The notes beneath the pieces are model-generated. The model searched no databases and was not told the origin of the DNA. It worked only from the letters and a program-made list of their open reading frames with translations. Made by a program: the position numbers and the translations under genes. Below are positions 59,920 to 64,000 of a stretch of 64,000 bases of DNA, piece after piece; the stretch's first letter is position 1; every line of letters begins with the position of its first letter. Origin of the DNA: Torreya grandis (lineage: Eukaryota > Streptophyta > Pinopsida > Cupressales > Taxaceae); assembly GCA_037957365.1 (NCBI GenBank), contig JARHVA010005358.1, positions 1,053,501-1,117,500 of the forward strand. The letters run 5' to 3'.

Positions 59920-60500
59920 GTTACTAAATTGGTGAAGAAGGGTGTAGTAAGGGAGAGCATGAGCCTATGTGCAACACCAATGTTGCTAACTCTAAAAAAT
60001 CATGGAGGGTGGAGGATGTGTGTGGACATTACATAAATCAATAAAATTATAATCAAGTATAGGTTTCCAATAACTCGTTTAGATGAAATGATGGATGTTC
60101 TTGTAGAAGAAAAATATTTTATCAAGATTGATCCAAGTGGATTCTATTAGATTCATATTTGTGAAGGATATGAATGTTAAATAGAATTCAATACTATAGA
60201 TGGTTTTTATGAGTGGATGGTGATGCCATTCGGGTTATTTAATACACCCAACACATTTTTAAGGGCTGATGAATATAGTGCTATGAGAATACATTGATAA
60301 GTTTTTTGTGGTTTATTTTGATGATATTTTAATATTCATTAAGACAAAATAAGATCACTTATAATATTTGAGAATGGTATTAGAATTGTCAAAAAAAGAG
60401 AAGATCTATGTGAATTTGAAGAAATGTAGGTTTATGAAGAACAGTTTGGTATTTTTAGGATTTATAGTTTTAACAAATAGTATAAGAATGGATGAATAAA
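59920..60500 (+). pseudogene. Chromovirus reverse transcriptase remnant
   Basis: KKGVVRESMSLCATPMLL begins the domain at about 59935. NHGGWRMCVDIT, then INKIIIKYRFPI (C-V-D-x-R-x-x-N-K motif with catalytic Asp kept) and FIKIDPSGFY follow. Past a stop come MVMPFGLFNTPNTF and VYFDDILIF (Y-x-D-D catalytic motif, both Asp kept) at about 60310-60335. A frame shift after the TPNTF segment and several stops disable it. Confidence 0.87.
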
Positions 60501-60689
60501 AATTAAATTTGATTGTTGAGTGGCCTATCCCAAAGAGCATCACCAAGGTAAGAAGTTTCTATGGGTTATCAACTTTTTACATATATTTTATTAATAAATT
60601 TAGTAGTATTTTTTCACCAATAAAAAATTGTATGAGATGAAAAGGATTTTCATGGACCAAGACAACAATAGAAAGATAAAATTTATTAA

Positions 60690-60964
60690 AGAAAAAAATT
60701 ATAGAAAAAACTGTTTTAGCATTACCATATTTTATCAAAGTATTTGAGTTTGATTGTGATGCTTTGTTTGTGGGAATTGCTGTTGTGTTAAGGAAAGAAG
60801 GGAAGTTAATAACATATTTAAATGAGAAATTAAATGAGGAAAGAACTAATTATTCTAATTATGATGTTATATTTTATTACATTGTACAAGAATTAACACA
60901 TTGGAGGAATTACCTAGTACCTAATGAGTTTATCCTATTTACTTATCATGAGGCTTTAAAGTAA
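60690..60964 (+). pseudogene. Chromovirus RNase H remnant
   Basis: Reads FEFDCDALFVGIAVVLRKEG, then LNEERTNYSNYD and VQELTHWRNYLVPNEFILFT followed by YHEALK. The family pattern is F-x-V-x-x-D-A-S-x-x-G-I-G-A-V-L through Y-x-x-x-E-x-E...W-R-x-Y-L. The catalytic Glu in the usual Y-D-K-E-x-x-A segment appears lost (YDVIFYYIVQEL), and the final T-D-H has become T-YH. Confidence 0.83.
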
Positions 60965-61309
60965 GCAAACACTCGAAAGAAGTAAAATAGTATCAATGCA
61001 ATTGTATGTATTTCTTTCAAGGTTATACTTTTGTGTTTAAGCACAAATTAAGAAAATAGAGTCAGGTAGCTGAAGCTTTGAGAAGGCAAGTGAGGCTGAT
61101 AACTACCATGGTGAGTGAACTAGTTGGATTTGAATTTATTAAATAAGCATATGATATTGATCCATATTTTTGAAACATAATTAAGCAATGAAAGAATCCA
61201 TTGACAGGTGATGCAAGTAATATTTATGAAGAGTATATTAGGTAGGATGGTTATCTCTTCAAATGAAAATAATTATGTATTCTAATTAGGTCTCTAAAAT
61301 ACAATATAA

Positions 61310-62000
61310 TAAGAGAATTACATAGCGGTGGTTTGGATAGACATTTTGGTAATCCAAAGACAATAGCTTTGGTAGAGAAGAAGTATTTTTGGCCAAAGAT
61401 GAAGAGATATGTGAAAATATATATTTCAAGGTGAAAGATATGTCGAGGAGAAAAAGGAGATAGCTAAAATATAGGGTTGTACATGCCATTACTTATTTTA
61501 AGAGGACAATAGATAGATTCAAGTATAGATTTTATGATGGCATTACCAAACACACATAGAGTTCACAATTCAATTTTTGTTGTTATATACAATTTTGCTA
61601 AGAGAATCAATGTTTCCACTAAAGTTCCATAATTATTTTTTAAGGATATCGTGAGATTGCATGGTGTTTTGAAAACCATTACATCAGATAGCGACACAAA
61701 ATTTCTAAGTCATTTTTGGAGGAATTTATGGAAGAAGATATGGACTAGGATACAATTAAGTTGTGCATACCATCTCCAAATAAATGGATAGATATAATTT
61801 TTAAACAAAAACTTGGTAAATTTATTGAGATGCATAGTTAGAGAGAAGCCTAAGCAATGGGACTTGGCTTTATCATATGTTGAGTTTGCATATAATAGTT
61901 TAGTAAATATATTAATAGAAAAACTATCATTTTATATTGTTTATGGGAGAAATTCTATGAGTGTTTTATATTTGATACAACTACCAATTGTAAAATGAGC
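61310..62000 (+). pseudogene. Chromovirus integrase remnant
   Basis: IRELHSGGLDRHFGNPKTIA starts the zinc-binding N-terminus at about 61313, followed by YFWPKMKR and a degraded C-x-x-C (one Cys lost to a stop region) near 61440. Core parts include DSSIDFMMALPNTHR at about 61508 (first catalytic Asp) and TITSDSDTKFLSHFW at about 61676 (second Asp), with CAYHLQINGQ-like sequence near 61765. The later part has KPKQWDLALSYVEFAYNSLV. Stops and at least one frame shift are present. Confidence 0.85.
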
Positions 62001-62394
62001 TAGTGATGATGTAAAAGTATTTGTAAAAAATATACAATAGTTATAAGAAGTAAGAACAAAATTGAAGGAAAAGGATGAGAAGTATAAAGTAGACGCAGAT
62101 GTCAGAAGAAGGTCAAAAGGATATGAAGAAGGATATTTAGTGATGGTTTACTTGAGGAAAGAGAGATTTCCAAAATTCACATTTAACAAGTTGAAGTATA
62201 AGAAAAATTGACCATATAAAATTTTGAAAAAAAAATCAATGACAATACACATAAGGTGAGTTAACCATAGAATTTTGATATCTCCATTATTTAATGTTTC
62301 ATACTTATATGATATCCATAGATTATATGGTGAAGGTGAATAATATGAATAATTATATTAGAAGAAATAGGTTCCAAAGAAGAATAAAATATAT

Positions 62395-62520
62395 ATATTG
62401 CAGGTTCTGGATAATAACAAATTAAATACAAGGCAAGGAAGTTATAATAAGTATTTACTATAGTGGGAAGGATTATAGAAGGAAGAAAACACTTGGATTA
62501 TAGAATGGATGATAAATAAT
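62395..62520 (+). pseudogene. Chromodomain-like C-terminal segment
   Basis: QVLDNNKLNTRQGSYNKYLL, a stop, WEGL and, after another stop, KEENTWII follow the pattern of plant chromovirus chromodomains (I-L-D-x-R-x...Y-L-V-K-W-x-G-x...E-x-T-W). Such domains can steer integration toward marked chromatin; this one is broken by two stops. Confidence 0.75.
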
Positions 62521-62594
62521 ATTGATCATAAGAAGTAGCATAAATACAATAAAATTAACTTCTAGGAACTAAGTTAGTTTTAACCAGAGGAGAA

Positions 62595-63070
62595 TGATTT
62601 AGAAAAAATGTCAAATTTGTGGAGGCCATAACTTTTGATCTATAGCTTTGATTAAGAATATCTTTGCACCAAAAAAATTGTATCAAAAATTCAAATGCAT
62701 CCATAACCCCCTTAAATTTATTAAATGTTTTGGATATTTTTTAGAGGCCATATACTACCTTCTAAGGGTCTAAAATTGTAGTTTAATATTATTTTTAGTA
62801 TTTTGCTAAATTTATAAATTGTTTATTTTTTAAGGTTTCAGATTTTAACTTAGGCTAATATTCATCCAATAGGATAATTTTAGTGTGTAGTATATTTTTA
62901 AATATTTGTACAGTTGCACATGATTTCATGTCAAACTTACTAAAAATAGCAATTGCTTAAAAAATTAGGTTGGGTTTTATTTATATAGAGAGTTTTTAAT
63001 TTTGCATGTCAACTCTAATTCCAACTGGAGGCTTAATTATTCATGATTTGTAATTATTTGAACAGTATTA
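62595..63070 (+). repeat. Chromovirus 3' LTR
   Basis: Starts TGATTTAGAAAAAATG after the purine tract AGAGGAGAA. It matches 57840 to about 58390 and the solo LTR at 20569. Its right end merges with a (TA)n tract near 63070. Confidence 0.8.
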
Positions 63071-63210
63071 TATATATATATATATAATAGAGATTTGACA
63101 CACACCCTAAATTAAAGAGAGATATGATTATAAAGTTCTATAAAAATATAATAATAATTAATACAAAACAAAGTTTTATATAATTTCATATCTCTTTAAT
63201 ACCACACACA

Positions 63211-63342
<132 letters not shown>

Positions 63343-63702
63343 AAAACAAACCCCTAAATACTTAGATCTCTATACTTTCACAAAAAAAAAAATTAACAAA
63401 CCTATAAATACTTAGATCTATATACTTTTATAAATATTTTTTTATTGATAATTATCTAATATATTTTATTAATTTAATAATATAATTGTATCTTCAATTA
63501 AAAAATAATTAATATGAAAAAAAAATTCCATAATCATGAGAGATACGAAACAACCTATATATACTTAGATCTATATACTTTCATAAATATTTTTTGATTG
63601 ATAATTTTTTAATATATTTTATTAATTTAAGAATATAATTTTATCTTTAATTAAAAAATAATTAATATGAAACAGAGTTTTATATAATCATATTTATCTT
63701 TA

Positions 63703-63707
<5 letters not shown>

Positions 63708-63740
<33 letters not shown>
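63708..63740 (+). repeat. (CA)n microsatellite
   Basis: A pure CA run of about 33 bases at the same position in its AT-rich unit as the TG/GA tract in the preceding one. Confidence 0.95.
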
Positions 63741-63742
<2 letters not shown>

Positions 63743-63920
63743 GAGATTATGAGAGATATGAAGAAAACCTTTAAATAATTTGATCTCTATTATTTTATAA
63801 ATATTTTTGTTCAATAATTATTTAATATGTTTGATTAATTTATGAATACAATTATATCATCTATTAAAAAATAATTAATATGAAACAAAGTTCTATATAA
63901 ACAATCTCTTTAATATAAAA

Positions 63921-63938
63921 TGTGTGTGTGTGTGTGTG
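63921..63938 (+). repeat. (TG)n microsatellite
   Basis: A TG run of 18 bases, followed by a CG/TGCATG-rich end and (TA)n tracts to the window end. Confidence 0.95.
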
Positions 63939-64000
63939 CCCGTGCGTGCATGCATGTGTGTAAATATATATATAATGTGTGTAAATATATATATATATAT

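Larger units (their letters stand above)
57840..63070 (+). mobile_element. Ty3/Gypsy chromovirus, about 5.2 kb, degenerate
   Basis: Direct repeats of about 0.5 kb (57840 to about 58390 and 62595 to about 63070) flank a plus-strand interior. It carries gag, protease, RT, RNase H, integrase and a C-terminal chromodomain-like segment, the order and content of plant chromoviruses. AGAGGAGAA just before 62595 serves as polypurine tract. Every domain is recognisable but cut by stops and frame shifts. It sits within the AT-rich repeat family found on both sides. Confidence 0.87.

Overview
This window looks like intergenic, transposon-rich plant nuclear DNA, most likely from a conifer or another gymnosperm (inference). 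It is AT-rich, full of microsatellites and of old LTR retrotransposons whose paired LTRs match at only about four bases in five where I aligned them by eye. I see one apparently intact host gene: a 2S-albumin-type seed storage protein at 55101-55644 with a small 3' intron. A truncated, stop-containing copy of it lies at 17128-17420. I recognised no rRNA, tRNA, CRISPR array or bacterial-type operon.

Layout. 1-1.8 kb: unassigned. 1.8-16.9 kb: 'copy A' of a degenerate gag-bearing LTR-element relic, split by a nearly complete Ty1/Copia element (3499-14326, minus strand) with both LTRs, a primer-binding site, gag and pol remains. 16.9-17.4 kb: the 2S albumin pseudogene. 17.4-22.4 kb: AT-rich repeats with (TA)n tracts and a solo LTR (about 20569-21020). 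22.4-24.0 kb: an unusual GC-richer island with broken coding-like sequence. 24.2-25.5 kb: a direct repeat. 25.6-27.9 kb: a Copia pol relic, minus strand. About 28.1-49.7 kb: a plus-strand Gypsy-like relic (protease at about 47.3-47.6 kb), whose left LTR-like sequence is split by a second large Gypsy element (28699-40247, minus strand; gag-PR-RT-IN with an internal deletion). 50.4-54.76 kb: 'copy B' of the gag-bearing relic. 54.76-55.8 kb: promoter and 2S albumin gene. 55.8-57.8 kb: AT-rich repeats. 57840 to about 63070: a chromodomain-bearing Gypsy element (chromovirus), plus strand. The end is microsatellite-rich.

How the parts relate. About 1.8-3.5 plus 14.33-17.42 kb (copy A) and about 51.1-55.4 kb (copy B) are two copies of one ancestral segment that carried a retroelement relic just upstream of a 2S albumin gene. 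Copy A then took the Copia insertion and its gene decayed. Copy B kept the gene and a proximal promoter with a TATA box, an ACGTG core and an RY (CATGCA) motif. The window thus holds the 'empty site' for the Copia insertion, and 49.0-49.7 kb serves the same purpose for the 28.7-40.2 kb Gypsy element. I did not find a convincing new biological system; the interest lies in the duplication, the nested insertions and the asymmetric fate of the two albumin copies.
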